This document shows positions 1-7,450 of a stretch of DNA of 64,000 nt, piece by piece. Under the pieces are notes generated by a model, which saw only the letters and a list, made by a program, of their open reading frames with translations, had not been told where the DNA came from and searched no databases. The stretch covers positions 1-64,000 of the forward strand of contig NZ_JAVDQG010000004.1 in assembly GCF_031454155.1 (NCBI RefSeq). The letters run 5' to 3'. The position numbers were made by a program, and so were the translations under genes. Every line of letters begins with the position of its first letter. The stretch's first letter is position 1. The DNA is from Desmospora profundinema. Its GTDB lineage: Bacteria; Bacillota; Bacilli; Thermoactinomycetales; DSM-45169.

Positions 1-95
1 ATCCACCCGTTCCCATCCCGAACACGGCAGTTAAGCCCTCCAGCGCCGATGGTACTTGGGGCGCAGGCCCCTGGGAGAGTAGGACGTCGCCAGGC
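1..95 (+). rRNA. rrf: 5S ribosomal RNA, 3' part
   Basis: The segment carries the conserved 5S core: CCCGTTCCCATCCCGAACAC near the left edge, then AGTTAAGC, GCGCCGATGGTA and the 3' arm GAGAGTAGGACGTCGCCAGGC ending near base 95. The 5' end lies outside the window, so an rRNA operon should extend leftwards. A terminator follows directly. Identification rests on the well-known conserved blocks; the exact 3' end is uncertain by one or two bases. Confidence 0.95.
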
Positions 96-100
96 AACTG

Positions 101-128
101 AAACCACCCTTTAATGGGTGGTTTTTTG
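101..128 (+). terminator. rRNA operon terminator
   Basis: AAACCACCC (101-109) pairs perfectly with GGGTGGTTT (116-124) around a TTTAAT-type loop and continues into a T-run. It lies 6 bases after the 5S end, so it should stop rRNA transcription. Confidence 0.9.
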
Positions 129-134
129 ATTTGT

Positions 135-168
135 CCGCTTTGGAAGGATCGTTCCTAAGCGGTTTTTT
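135..168 (+). terminator. second tandem terminator
   Basis: CCGCTTTGGAA (135-145) pairs with TTCCTAAGCGG (152-162) with one internal mismatch and is followed by TTTTTTGTTTT. It directly follows the first terminator. Tandem terminators are common after rRNA operons. Confidence 0.8.
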
Positions 169-199
169 GTTTTATTTTCCAAAGATGGATGTAAGTCTG

Positions 200-228
200 T
201 TGCCTCTTTTCCGAATATAAGATAAAAT
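200..228 (+). promoter_or_regulatory. sigma-A promoter of the methyltransferase gene
   Basis: TTGCCT (200-205), a 17-base spacer and TAAAAT (223-228) make a plausible sigma-A promoter. A second TATAAT-like box sits at 234-239. The predicted transcript begins just before the palindromes at 239-269. Confidence 0.55.
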
Positions 229-238
229 ATTCATATAA

Positions 239-269
239 TGAAACTAAGTTTCACTATATGGAACATAGT
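239..269. promoter_or_regulatory. overlapping palindromes, candidate operator
   Basis: TGAAAC-TAA-GTTTCA (239-253) is a perfect 6-bp inverted repeat. ACTAT-N7-ATAGT (253-269) overlaps it, and the span 248-264 is an imperfect GTTTCA/TGGAAC palindrome of the sort bound by IclR-family regulators. The position is just downstream of the -10 box and before the Shine-Dalgarno site, where a bound repressor would block transcription. No cognate regulator is recognisable nearby. Confidence 0.4.
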
Positions 270-300
270 CGTGCGACTTTCAAGTGGGAGGCGATTCCTT

Positions 301-1074
301 GTGTCCAGAGAGAAGGAAAGGGTCAAAGTGCAGTTTGGTTCGACGGCCTCCGGATATGTGGAGAGTGAGATCCATGCCAAAGGTCAGGATCTGAAATGGT
401 TGGTTCAAGCGGTAAAAGCACATCAACCCCAGCCATTACTGGCATTGGATGTGGCGACAGGCACCGGACATACGGCATTTGCTCTTCGTCAGTGTGTCTC
501 TCGTGTCGTCGGATTGGACTTGACAGAAGGGATGCTGGAACAAGCGAAACGAGCGGCAAAAGAACGAAACTTGGACAATCTGGTTTGGATGATGGGGGAT
601 GCTGAAGACATTCCCATGCCGGATGGTTTGTTTGATGTGGTCACCTGTCGGATTGCCGCTCACCATTTTCCCGAGCCGTTGCGGGCTTTTCAGCAATGTC
701 ATCGGTTGTTGAGAGATGGGGGGTTGTTTATTCTGGTGGATAATGTGTCTCCGGCTGATCCAACGACAGAAGTGTTGTACAACCAAGTGGAAAAATGGCG
801 GGACCCCTCGCACGGATGGGTTTTTACGGAGAGCCGATGGAGCGATCTGCTCCGCAGGGTGGGATTTTCACAGGTGGAGGTACTGCATCGCTGGGAAAAC
901 CAAATGCAGATAGAGCCTTGGCTTGATCGGGCACACACCCCGCAGGAAGTTAGAGAACGAATCCGAACGGTATTGAAGGGGGCCAGTGTGGAACAGCAAC
1001 AAATGCTGGGCTTTCGTCACGGCGATTCCCTTGAGTGGATCATGCGAAAAGCGATGTGGTTAGCGACCAAGTAA
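301..1074 (+). CDS. class I SAM-dependent methyltransferase (UbiE/Methyltransf_11 type)
   Basis: This 257-residue protein has the class I Rossmann fold. Motif I is DVATGTG at residues 50-56, the acidic residue binding the ribose is Asp73 in GLDLTEGML, and motif II is GDAE near 99-102 followed by FDVVTCRIAAHHF. Such proteins transfer methyl groups to small molecules or lipids; the substrate cannot be told. The start is set at GTG 301 because GGGAGG lies 8-13 bases upstream; an in-frame ATG at 238 would overlap the promoter and the palindromes. It is a single-gene unit between the rRNA terminators and its own terminator at 1136. The closest described relatives are menaquinone/ubiquinone-type methyltransferases, but UbiE identity is not claimed. 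Confidence 0.8.
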   Translation: MSREKERVKVQFGSTASGYVESEIHAKGQDLKWLVQAVKAHQPQPLLALDVATGTGHTAFALRQCVSRVVGLDLTEGMLEQAKRAAKERNLDNLVWMMGDAEDIPMPDGLFDVVTCRIAAHHFPEPLRAFQQCHRLLRDGGLFILVDNVSPADPTTEVLYNQVEKWRDPSHGWVFTESRWSDLLRRVGFSQVEVLHRWENQMQIEPWLDRAHTPQEVRERIRTVLKGASVEQQQMLGFRHGDSLEWIMRKAMWLATK

Positions 1075-1135
1075 ACAGAATGAAAAAACAGGATAAGAAG
1101 GACGAGGGGAGTATCAAATTTCTCGTTGTGGTATG

Positions 1136-1168
1136 AAAACCGGCTTCTTTCCAAAGCCGGTTTTGTTT
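1136..1168 (+). terminator. terminator after the methyltransferase gene
   Basis: AAAACCGGCTT (1136-1146) pairs perfectly with AAGCCGGTTTT (1154-1164), and the right arm ends in TTTTGTTTT. It insulates the methyltransferase from the arsR-type promoter beginning at 1181. Confidence 0.9.
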
Positions 1169-1180
1169 TGGAAAAAGATG

Positions 1181-1214
1181 TTGCAACTGTTTATAAGTTC
1201 GATTATAATCGAAC
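1181..1214 (+). promoter_or_regulatory. sigma-A promoter overlapped by an 18-bp ArsR-type operator
   Basis: TTGCAA (1181-1186), a 17-base spacer and a consensus TATAAT (1204-1209) form a strong promoter. The -10 box lies inside a perfect palindrome, GTTCGATTATAATCGAAC (1197-1214). A further half site ATCGAAC occurs at 1234-1240. A protein bound here would occlude RNA polymerase. The next gene encodes a winged-helix regulator, so autoregulation is the natural reading, though binding is inferred. Confidence 0.8.
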
Positions 1215-1255
1215 AGAAATTCGTTCTACATAAATCGAACATTGAGGTGAAAAGG

Positions 1256-2200
1256 ATGCCCTTTCAGTTAAAGGTGGAGTATTCACCGATTTATGAATTG
1301 ACAACCAGTCTTCACTTGTATTTGGAAAAAAAAGCGCATCGAGTGACCGATCTGGGGAAATCTTGGGTAAAGGAAGCGGATACGAAGCTACAGCCCGGAT
1401 TGAAAAAAAAGCTGACACAGATGATGGAGCAATCGGAAGAGGCGTTTTGGGATAAGAAACTCTTTCAGTATTTTCTGGCAAAAACCACATTGGATTCTCC
1501 TGCAAAAGAAGAGGTGGATGGGTTTTTGGATTGGCTCAGCGGCCAATCATCGGAGGATTTATATATGAATGTGGACTGGAGAGAGCAATGGGGCCTCTCT
1601 ATGGATGAATGGAAGTCGATGCATCAACTGGTGGTGGAAGTGGTGGATCAGTGGAACCAACAGTATTTTCGGCATATCGATCCCGCCATTCTTCATGTGC
1701 TGAAGGAAGATGCGGATCGGAAGCAACGTTTGAGTGAGCGTCTAGATGCGGTTGAAGTGGTGGAGCAGGCGACAAAAGGGATTCGGCTTCAGCCGATTAA
1801 CGAAGTGCGGACTCTCATTTTGATTCCGCAATATCATTATGCGCCGATCAATTTATTTGAGTATGGGAACCCTTTAACCTGGAAATATGCTGTTGACTTT
1901 CCGCCGCAGTCTTCCGATGATCCTCCCCGCTCACTCGTTCGGTTTAGCAGCAGCCTGGGGGACCCCAATCGTTTGCGAATTCTTCGCTTCATCGCAGAAG
2001 AGGCGCGCTCGTTCATGGAAATCGTTCACTACGTAGGCTTGGCCAAAAGTACCGTCAACCACCATCTGGTCCACCTTCGGGCGGCGGGGCTGGTGCAACT
2101 CGACTATCATCCGGATAAAGGAACGGGCTTATATCGGCTGCGGGAGAAAGCCTTGGATCAAGTGGGGAGTGAGCTGAAGGCTTATTTAAAATCGGAATAG
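1256..2200 (+). CDS. ArsR-family transcriptional regulator with long N-terminal domain
   Basis: This is a 314-residue protein. The C-terminal part (about 231-305) is an ArsR winged helix: SLGDPNRLRILRFI, then the recognition helix GLAKSTVNHHLVHL, then the wing with GTGLYRL. Classic ArsR proteins are about 100 residues; the 230-residue N-terminal region resembles the larger ArsR-like regulators with an added ligand or effector domain. ATG 1256 is chosen because GAGGTGAAAAGG sits just upstream and earlier in-frame starts would run through the terminator and operator. The MFS gene follows 37 bases later, so the pair probably form one autorepressed unit. No metal-binding CxC motif is visible, so a metal sensor is unlikely. 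Confidence 0.85.
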   Translation: MPFQLKVEYSPIYELTTSLHLYLEKKAHRVTDLGKSWVKEADTKLQPGLKKKLTQMMEQSEEAFWDKKLFQYFLAKTTLDSPAKEEVDGFLDWLSGQSSEDLYMNVDWREQWGLSMDEWKSMHQLVVEVVDQWNQQYFRHIDPAILHVLKEDADRKQRLSERLDAVEVVEQATKGIRLQPINEVRTLILIPQYHYAPINLFEYGNPLTWKYAVDFPPQSSDDPPRSLVRFSSSLGDPNRLRILRFIAEEARSFMEIVHYVGLAKSTVNHHLVHLRAAGLVQLDYHPDKGTGLYRLREKALDQVGSELKAYLKSE

Positions 2201-2237
2201 ATTTGATCCGTCTTTTTATGGGAGAGGAGAGGCGTGA

Positions 2238-3473
2238 ATGAAAGAGCTGCTGCGTATTCGGGCCTTTGTATTGGTGTGGGCGGGTCAATTTGCATCCGGG
2301 TTGGGAGGGATGTTCGCCACGTTTTTAGAAGGGTGGCTGGTATACGAGCTGACGGGTTCCAAGCTGGCGATGGGTGCTCTTCATACCGCTTATTTGGTGC
2401 CGCTTTTGACGGTGCAGCTTTTGGTGGGCCCCTTTCTGGATCGATGGGATCTGCGCAAAGTGATGATCGCATCCGAGTGGATCCGAGCCGTTGCTTATTT
2501 GTTTCCGGCTGTGATGTTAACGTGGGGGTGGTTGGAACCGTGGCACCTGTTTGTTTCCGCTGTCTTCACCGGAATTACCGAGCCTTTGTTTCGCCCTGCC
2601 ACCATGGCTTATGTACCTGCGATCGTTCCGAAAGAAAAACTGATCAAAGCCAATTCGCTCCTGGAAGGGACGATGAGTTTCGCACTTTTGATCGGTCCTC
2701 CTGCAGCAGGATTGCTGCTTGTATGGTGGGATCCGCAGTACATCTTATATTTATTGGTCTCGCTGATGGGCACCGCGGGTTTGGTGTTATGGTTTCTCCC
2801 ATGTAGGGAAGGGGAGAGAGCCACTGTCCAACCCGTTTCCTGGTTTCGTCAATTTCGGGAAGGAGCTGCTTTTTTTAAGACGGCGCCGGTATTGTTGGGG
2901 ACCGGGTTGTTAATCCTATTGGGCAATATGAGTTTCAGCGCAACCAATCCCATGTTTCTCCCTTATGTAACGGATGTATTAAATGGATCTTCCTTTCAGG
3001 TGGGATTGCTGTTTTCCACGTACTCCTTGGGAATTTTGGCGGGCTCTATGTTTATGGGCTGGATACCGGAACCGAAGCGGAAGAAAAACTATATATTGGG
3101 GGCTAATCTCATCATGGGGAGTTGCCTGGGTTTGTTATCCGTCGCTTATTGGTACCCCTTGGCTCTTTTACTGGCAGTGGTCAGCGGTTTTTTCGGCATT
3201 TGGTTCAACATCTTAAACTCGACGCTGTATCAACGCATGGTTCCGGAACAGTTAAGAGGAAGAGTGTTCGCTTTACGCCTGTTAATGGCTCAGGGTGGTA
3301 TGCCGATCGGTGCGATGTTCGGAGGAGTGATCGCTGAATCCTGGGGTGTGATGCCCTTATTTGCCATTGCAGGGAGCATGGTGGTGACAGTAACCATCAT
3401 TGCGTGGTTTCTTCCGGTTTTCGCTAAGCTAAATCAGGAGTGGGAAGCACCCAACGAGCAAGCAGTCAGTTGA
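2238..3473 (+). CDS. MFS transporter, drug-efflux-like
   Basis: A 411-residue membrane protein with about 12 hydrophobic segments in two six-helix halves separated by a charged stretch near residues 190-210. It begins LLRIRAFVLVWAGQFASGLG and has the loop 2-3 motif GPFLDRWDLRKV, a variant of the MFS GxLaDrxGrR signature. The second half repeats it as GRVFALRLLMAQGG. Length and motifs fit macrolide/multidrug-type MFS exporters. GGAGAGGAG lies 9 bases before ATG 2238. Co-transcription with the ArsR-type gene suggests substrate-inducible efflux; the substrate is unknown. Confidence 0.85.
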   Translation: MKELLRIRAFVLVWAGQFASGLGGMFATFLEGWLVYELTGSKLAMGALHTAYLVPLLTVQLLVGPFLDRWDLRKVMIASEWIRAVAYLFPAVMLTWGWLEPWHLFVSAVFTGITEPLFRPATMAYVPAIVPKEKLIKANSLLEGTMSFALLIGPPAAGLLLVWWDPQYILYLLVSLMGTAGLVLWFLPCREGERATVQPVSWFRQFREGAAFFKTAPVLLGTGLLILLGNMSFSATNPMFLPYVTDVLNGSSFQVGLLFSTYSLGILAGSMFMGWIPEPKRKKNYILGANLIMGSCLGLLSVAYWYPLALLLAVVSGFFGIWFNILNSTLYQRMVPEQLRGRVFALRLLMAQGGMPIGAMFGGVIAESWGVMPLFAIAGSMVVTVTIIAWFLPVFAKLNQEWEAPNEQAVS

Positions 3474-3535
3474 TTATGTTTTTAACAGATAGTGTACCTG
3501 AGGAGGATCCGTTGAATGATAGTGACCCTTCTACC

Positions 3536-3756
3536 GATATCGATCATGTTTACGTGGAGGGAGGCTTGGAAAGCCTGCAGAATCGACTCTGCTATGCATA
3601 GCGAGACCTGGGAACGAAAGTGACCAAGGCGAGACTTGTGCTTCTATGAGTGCATAGCGAGACCTGGGAACGAAAGTGACCAAGGCGAGACTTGTGCTTC
3701 TATGAGTGCATAGCGAGAGTGCATGGAGCGAAGACGGAATACCAAGACGGCCTCCC
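3536..3756. repeat. hairpin repeat family, copy A, with internal tandem duplication
   Basis: The 675-base gap between the MFS and symporter genes contains a structured element. Outer arms GGGAGGC (3559-3565) and GCCTCCC (3750-3756) can pair. Between them lie ATCGACTCTGC, two exact 56-bp tandem units (3596-3651 and 3652-3707), a partial third unit and GCATGGAGCGAAGACGGAA. The same blocks occur in reverse orientation at 17.69-17.78 kb, and the loop text recurs at 19.70 and 31.66 kb. No credible ORF lies inside. Confidence 0.8.
3596..3717. repeat. 56-bp direct tandem repeat, two full units plus part of a third
   Basis: Each unit begins GCATAGCGAGACCTGGGAAC and ends CTTCTATGAGT; the two full units are identical over 56 bp and a third begins at 3708. 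It is a local duplication of the loop of repeat copy A. Two contiguous units without spacers do not make a CRISPR array. Confidence 0.9.
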
Positions 3757-3931
3757 CATGAAGGTTTAGAAAAGCAGATCGAAGTTCCCTGATGGGGCAC
3801 TAGGAATGGGACAAGCGAACACCGTCATACGTTAATCTCAGGAGGCTGTCTTCCTGTGATGGAGAGGGTGGCGAAGAAAACTTCAGAAATTTTGGTAATT
3901 GGAAGGAGGGAAAGAGATCGCTCGTGTAGTA

Positions 3932-4045
3932 TTGACAAGGGGGGACAATTTTCTACATCTCATGGAGTATGGAGGGGTGTCCATGAAACTTGTTAAGTAT
4001 ACCCATTCTATGTAGGATGAATACGTTTGCATGATGTGTTATAAT
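3932..4045 (+). promoter_or_regulatory. candidate promoters of the symporter gene
   Basis: Two signals are visible. TTGACA at 3932-3937 has only weak -10 candidates after it (TACATC near 3954). Further down, TGTTATAAT at 4037-4045 is an extended -10 box about 100 bases before the start codon, although no good -35 lies at the right distance. The second is the better candidate. The stretch between contains no gene I can support. Confidence 0.45.
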
Positions 4046-4148
4046 GCTTTTGGCGGTTACAAAGAGTGGGTTCGTCTGGATCCAACGATATTATTTGTCG
4101 GTTTTTTTGCAGATATCTTTTTGATTTTTGTAAAGGTAGGTGGATCGA

Positions 4149-5390
4149 ATGAGCTTGACCAAAAAGATTCTCATCGGAATATTCCTCGGTCTCGTGACGG
4201 GGCTGGTTCTTCATCTGTTTTTCCCAAACACATTTGAATCGGTAAACACCTACTTGTTTGCGCCGGTAGCCGATTTGTTCCTGCGGGCGATCAAGATGAT
4301 CGTAGTGCCGTTGGTCTTCTTTTCCATCGCCATCGGTGCGGCGGGAATGGCCGATCCTAAGAAACTGGGCCGGGTGGGCGGCAAAACGATCTTCTTTTAC
4401 TTGATCACGACGGCGATCGCCATCAGCTTGGCTTTGGTATTTGCCAACGTGATCGGGCCCGGTAACGGGGCTAACGTGTCGCTTCCGGAGAGCCAACCCG
4501 AAATTAATGAAGCTCCCCCTGTAATGGACACCCTGCTTAACATCGTTCCGGATAACCCGGTCACAGCTTTGGCTGAAGGGCAGATGCTGCAAATCATCTT
4601 CTTCGCTTTGGTGTTCGGGTTGGGGATGGCCTTCCTGGGCAGCAAAGTGGAGCGGGTTCGGGAAGTGGTGGAGCAGGCCAATGAAATTATGATGTGGCTG
4701 GTCCATCAGCTGATGAAAGTGGTTCCCTACGCCGCTTTCGCTCTGATGGCAAAGGCGATCGGCGAAGCGGGCATCGATCTGATCGGTTCCATGGCCCTGT
4801 ATATGATTACCCTTGTGTTGGTCCTGCTGGTTCACATGTTGGTTACCTACGGATCGTTCCTGAAATTTGTGGCCAAGATCAGCCCGTTCCGGTTCTATAA
4901 AAACATGTTCCCGGCGATGGAGGTGGCCTTCACCACCAGCAGCAGCGCCGCCACCTTGCCGGTCACCATGGACCGAGTGGAGAACGGCCTAAAAGTGCCG
5001 AAGAGCATCAGCAGTTTTGTTCTGCCTCTGGGTGCCACCATCAACATGGATGGGACCGCGATTATGCAAGGGGTTGCGGCGATCTTTATCGCTCAGGTGT
5101 ATGGGATTGATCTGACCCTTACTCAGCAGCTTCTGATCATTCTGACGGCCACGCTGGCTTCAATCGGCACCGCCGCCGTTCCCTCCGCCGGGATCGTGAT
5201 GTTGACGGTCGTCTTCCCGACGGTGGGCTTGCCACTGGAAGGATTGGCAATCGTATTGGGGGTTGACCGACTCCTCGACATGGCACGTACTGCCACCAAC
5301 ATCACCGGTGACGCCATGGTCGCCACCTGTGTCGCCAAGACGGAGGGCGCTGACGTAGAAGTAAACGAAGAAGCGGTGAAGACCGCTTAG
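4149..5390 (+). CDS. gltP: dicarboxylate/amino acid:cation symporter (DAACS family, GltP/GltT-like)
   Basis: A 413-residue secondary transporter of the glutamate/aspartate family, importing acidic amino acids or C4-dicarboxylates with sodium or protons. Diagnostic motifs are present: the serine-rich hairpin SSSAATLP (264-271), NMDGT (299-303) lining the cation sites, the second hairpin AVPSAG (343-348) and DRLLDMARTATN (373-384) with the substrate-contacting Asp and Arg. Length is normal. ATG 4149 follows AAAGGTAGGTGG; a GTG nine bases upstream is less likely. It stands alone between a repeat-rich gap and a strong terminator. Whether it prefers glutamate, aspartate or succinate cannot be decided, so the symbol is a family label. 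Confidence 0.9.
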   Translation: MSLTKKILIGIFLGLVTGLVLHLFFPNTFESVNTYLFAPVADLFLRAIKMIVVPLVFFSIAIGAAGMADPKKLGRVGGKTIFFYLITTAIAISLALVFANVIGPGNGANVSLPESQPEINEAPPVMDTLLNIVPDNPVTALAEGQMLQIIFFALVFGLGMAFLGSKVERVREVVEQANEIMMWLVHQLMKVVPYAAFALMAKAIGEAGIDLIGSMALYMITLVLVLLVHMLVTYGSFLKFVAKISPFRFYKNMFPAMEVAFTTSSSAATLPVTMDRVENGLKVPKSISSFVLPLGATINMDGTAIMQGVAAIFIAQVYGIDLTLTQQLLIILTATLASIGTAAVPSAGIVMLTVVFPTVGLPLEGLAIVLGVDRLLDMARTATNITGDAMVATCVAKTEGADVEVNEEAVKTA

Positions 5391-5405
5391 GTGAATACGA
5401 CTTCC

Positions 5406-5450
5406 AATCATCCGGCTTCCTGTAGGGGAGCCGGATGATTTTTGTTTGTG
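5406..5450 (+). terminator. terminator after the symporter gene
   Basis: AATCATCCGGCT (5406-5417) pairs perfectly with AGCCGGATGATT (5429-5440), followed by TTTTGTTTG. It lies 15 bases after the gltP-type stop codon and just before the PurBoxes. Confidence 0.9.
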
Positions 5451-5452
5451 TA

Positions 5453-5496
5453 AAAAACGAACGCTGATGAGCTGGAAAGTAATATTGTTCGTCTTT
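5453..5496 (+). promoter_or_regulatory. pair of inverted PurBoxes (PurR operator)
   Basis: AAAAACGAACGCT contains CGAAC at 5458-5462, and the inverted AATATTGTTCGTCTT contains GTTCG at 5487-5491. The cores are 24 bases apart, which fits the 16-17 base spacing between whole PurBoxes known for PurR of Bacillus. They lie just upstream of the -35 box of the purE promoter. PurR is displaced by PRPP when purines are scarce, so this should be transcription-initiation control. Confidence 0.8.
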
Positions 5497-5499
5497 TCA

Positions 5500-5528
5500 T
5501 TGACTTGGATGGGGAGGGCTGTTACACT
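5500..5528 (+). promoter_or_regulatory. sigma-A promoter of the pur operon
   Basis: TTGACT (5500-5505), a 17-base spacer and TACACT (5523-5528) lie directly after the PurBoxes and about 30 bases before the riboswitch. The resulting leader would be roughly 220 nt. Confidence 0.8.
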
Positions 5529-5565
5529 GAATGAGGAGTGATGAAGATGAAAATCATGCACGTGC

Positions 5566-5638
5566 TTTCTCATATATGCTCGGGAATAAGGCCTGGGCGT
5601 TTCTACCCGGAGACCGTAAATTTCCGGACTATGGGAAA
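5566..5638 (+). promoter_or_regulatory. guanine-class purine riboswitch aptamer
   Basis: P1 is formed by TTTCTCATA (5566-5574) and TATGGGAAA (5630-5638). Between them are the conserved purine aptamer blocks GTTTCTACCCGG, CCGTAAA and GGACTATGG. The specificity base in the GACTATG segment is C, which marks guanine/hypoxanthine rather than adenine recognition (U). Guanine binding should stabilise P1 and allow the downstream terminator to form, shutting off purE to purH. Confidence 0.95.
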
Positions 5639-5665
5639 TGCCTCACCACAGGTGTGTCTGTTACA

Positions 5666-5716
5666 CCCGAACGGTAGGTTTTCCCTAGGGATCCGCTGTT
5701 TGGGTTTTTGTTTTTT
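5666..5716 (+). terminator. riboswitch expression-platform terminator
   Basis: CCCGAAC (5666-5672) pairs with GTTTGGG (5698-5704), with a smaller inner stem TAGG/CCTA, and is followed by TTTTTGTTTTTT. It lies 28 bases after the aptamer and before purE, as in other guanine-controlled pur operons. It is conditional, not constitutive. Confidence 0.85.
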
Positions 5717-5754
5717 ATCATGGATTTTTAGATGAATGGATAGGAGTGGAGTCA

Positions 5755-6246
5755 ATGGCGTTGCCACAGGTGGGGGTCATTATGGGAAGCACTTCCGATT
5801 GGCCCACCATGGAGCAGTGTTGTGACGTGCTTCAGGAGCTGACGATTCCGTTTGAGAAAAGGGTGGTTTCGGCCCATCGCACTCCGGATGAAATGTTTCG
5901 TTATGCAGAAGAAGCGGAACAGCGTGGGCTGAAAGTGATCATCGCTGGGGCCGGCGGGGCTGCCCATCTGCCGGGAATGGTGGCGGCCAAAACCGTATTG
6001 CCGGTCATCGGTGTTCCGATCAAAACGTCTACCTTAAACGGATTGGATTCTCTGTATTCCATTGTTCAGATGCCGGGTGGCGTACCGGTGGCAACCGTTT
6101 CTATCGGTCAGGCAGGGGCGGTCAATGCCGGATTGCTGGCGGCTGAAATCCTAGGTGCTCATGACGAAACCGTTCGTGAGCAGCTCCGTCAACGGAGAGA
6201 AGCGATCCGTCGTCGGGTATTGGAGACAGCAAATTTGGATGGGTGA
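5755..6246 (+). CDS. purE: N5-carboxyaminoimidazole ribonucleotide mutase
   Basis: Class I PurE converts N5-CAIR, made by PurK, to CAIR in IMP synthesis. The 163-residue protein has GSTSDW (11-16) with the active-site serine and aspartate, SAHRTPD (39-45) with the catalytic histidine, and the [11 protein letters not shown] loop. ATG 5755 is chosen because AGGAG ends 8 bases upstream; a GTG three codons earlier overlaps that site. First gene of the operon behind the guanine riboswitch. Its stop overlaps the region just before purK. Confidence 0.97.
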   Translation: MALPQVGVIMGSTSDWPTMEQCCDVLQELTIPFEKRVVSAHRTPDEMFRYAEEAEQRGLKVIIAGAGGAAHLPGMVAAKTVLPVIGVPIKTSTLNGLDSLYSIVQMPGGVPVATVSIGQAGAVNAGLLAAEILGAHDETVREQLRQRREAIRRRVLETANLDG

Positions 6247-6251
6247 GAGCC

Positions 6252-7442
6252 ATGACAACAACGAACAAAGCAAACCAACCGAAAATTCTCCTGCCGGGCA
6301 GCACCATCGGTATTCTGGGTGGCGGGCAGTTGGGACGGATGATCGCCCTGGAAGGGCGTCGTATGGGATACCGTTTTATCACCTTAGATCCTGCTGCGGA
6401 TTGCCCGGCGGCTCCGGTTTCGGATGGTCATATCCAAGCCTCCTTTGATGACCTGGAAGCGGCGGGAATGCTGGCGGAACAAAGTGATGTCATCACGTAT
6501 GAATTTGAAAATGTGGATGACGATGTGGTCCGCCTGTTGGAGGATCGCACCTTTGTCCCGCAGGGAAGCCGATTATTGCAAACGACTCGCCATCGGTTAC
6601 GGGAAAAAGAAGCCCTGGTGACCGCAGGACTGCCGGTTGCCCCCTACCTTCCTCTCCATGACCCCGCCGACCTTCTACGTACAGCGATAGAAGTCGGTTT
6701 TCCTTGTGTATTGAAGACAGCCACCGGCGGTTATGATGGGAAAGGGCAGTGGCTGCTCCGGGATCAAAACGACGCTGTGCAAACGATGGAAACGATCGCT
6801 GGGGGTCCGTGGGTGGTGGAAGCGTTTGTTCCGTTTGAGCGGGAACTTTCCGTGATTGCGGCCCGTTCCATCCATGGAGAGGTGGGAACCTTTTCAGCGG
6901 TTGAAAACATTCACCGCAATCATATTCTTCATCTGACCCGGGCGCCTGCACCGGTAGCCGATTCCATCCTGCGGGAAGCGGAGCAATTGGCCGTAAGAGT
7001 GGCCAGCGCCTTAAACGTGGTGGGGCTGGTGGCGGTGGAGTTGTTCCAGCTTGCCGACGGCCGGTTGTGGATCAACGAGCTGGCTCCCCGTCCCCACAAT
7101 TCCGGCCACTGGACTTACGATGCCTGCACCACTTCACAATTTGAACAGCATATCCGTGCCATATGCGGGCTGCCTTTGGGGTCGTTCCGCCCCCTTTCCC
7201 CTGCGGTGATGGTAAACATCTTGGGAGAACATCTGGAAGCCGTGGAAAAGGCGGCACCCCGGTTGCCGGCATCTGTTAAGCTGCACCTGTACGGAAAACG
7301 GGAAAGCCGTCCTGGGCGTAAGATGGGCCACTTAACAGTAGTGGAAGAATCGCTGGAACAGGCAGAGAGGCTCATAGACGGATTGGGAATTTGGCCTTCG
7401 GCAAGCGATGAAATAAAACCGATGAAATCAACCGGGAGTTGA
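6252..7442 (+). CDS. purK: N5-carboxyaminoimidazole ribonucleotide synthase
   Basis: ATP-grasp enzyme that carboxylates AIR with bicarbonate and ATP to give N5-CAIR for PurE. At 396 residues it is of usual length: N-terminal PreATP domain with [12 protein letters not shown], central ATP-grasp with [17 protein letters not shown] and [13 protein letters not shown], and the metal-binding [17 protein letters not shown] 6252 is preferred, with GGGTGAG just upstream; a GTG at 6243 overlapping the purE stop is an alternative. Four bases after the stop region purB begins, showing tight coupling. Confidence 0.96.
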   Translation: MTTTNKANQPKILLPGSTIGILGGGQLGRMIALEGRRMGYRFITLDPAADCPAAPVSDGHIQASFDDLEAAGMLAEQSDVITYEFENVDDDVVRLLEDRTFVPQGSRLLQTTRHRLREKEALVTAGLPVAPYLPLHDPADLLRTAIEVGFPCVLKTATGGYDGKGQWLLRDQNDAVQTMETIAGGPWVVEAFVPFERELSVIAARSIHGEVGTFSAVENIHRNHILHLTRAPAPVADSILREAEQLAVRVASALNVVGLVAVELFQLADGRLWINELAPRPHNSGHWTYDACTTSQFEQHIRAICGLPLGSFRPLSPAVMVNILGEHLEAVEKAAPRLPASVKLHLYGKRESRPGRKMGHLTVVEESLEQAERLIDGLGIWPSASDEIKPMKSTGS

Positions 7443-7450
7443 AAAGTGGA

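Noticed and set aside
3596-3717. Two identical 56-bp units resembling a CRISPR array
   Set aside because: Units are contiguous with no unique spacers, no cas genes are seen, and the unit is part of a wider hairpin repeat.
3900-4148. Possible T-box leader before the symporter gene
   Set aside because: No AGGGTGGNACCGCG-type motif or specifier loop is present.
4008-4835. 275-codon minus-strand ORF opposite the symporter gene
   Set aside because: Rich in His and Gln as expected for antisense shadows; the plus-strand gene has clear family motifs.
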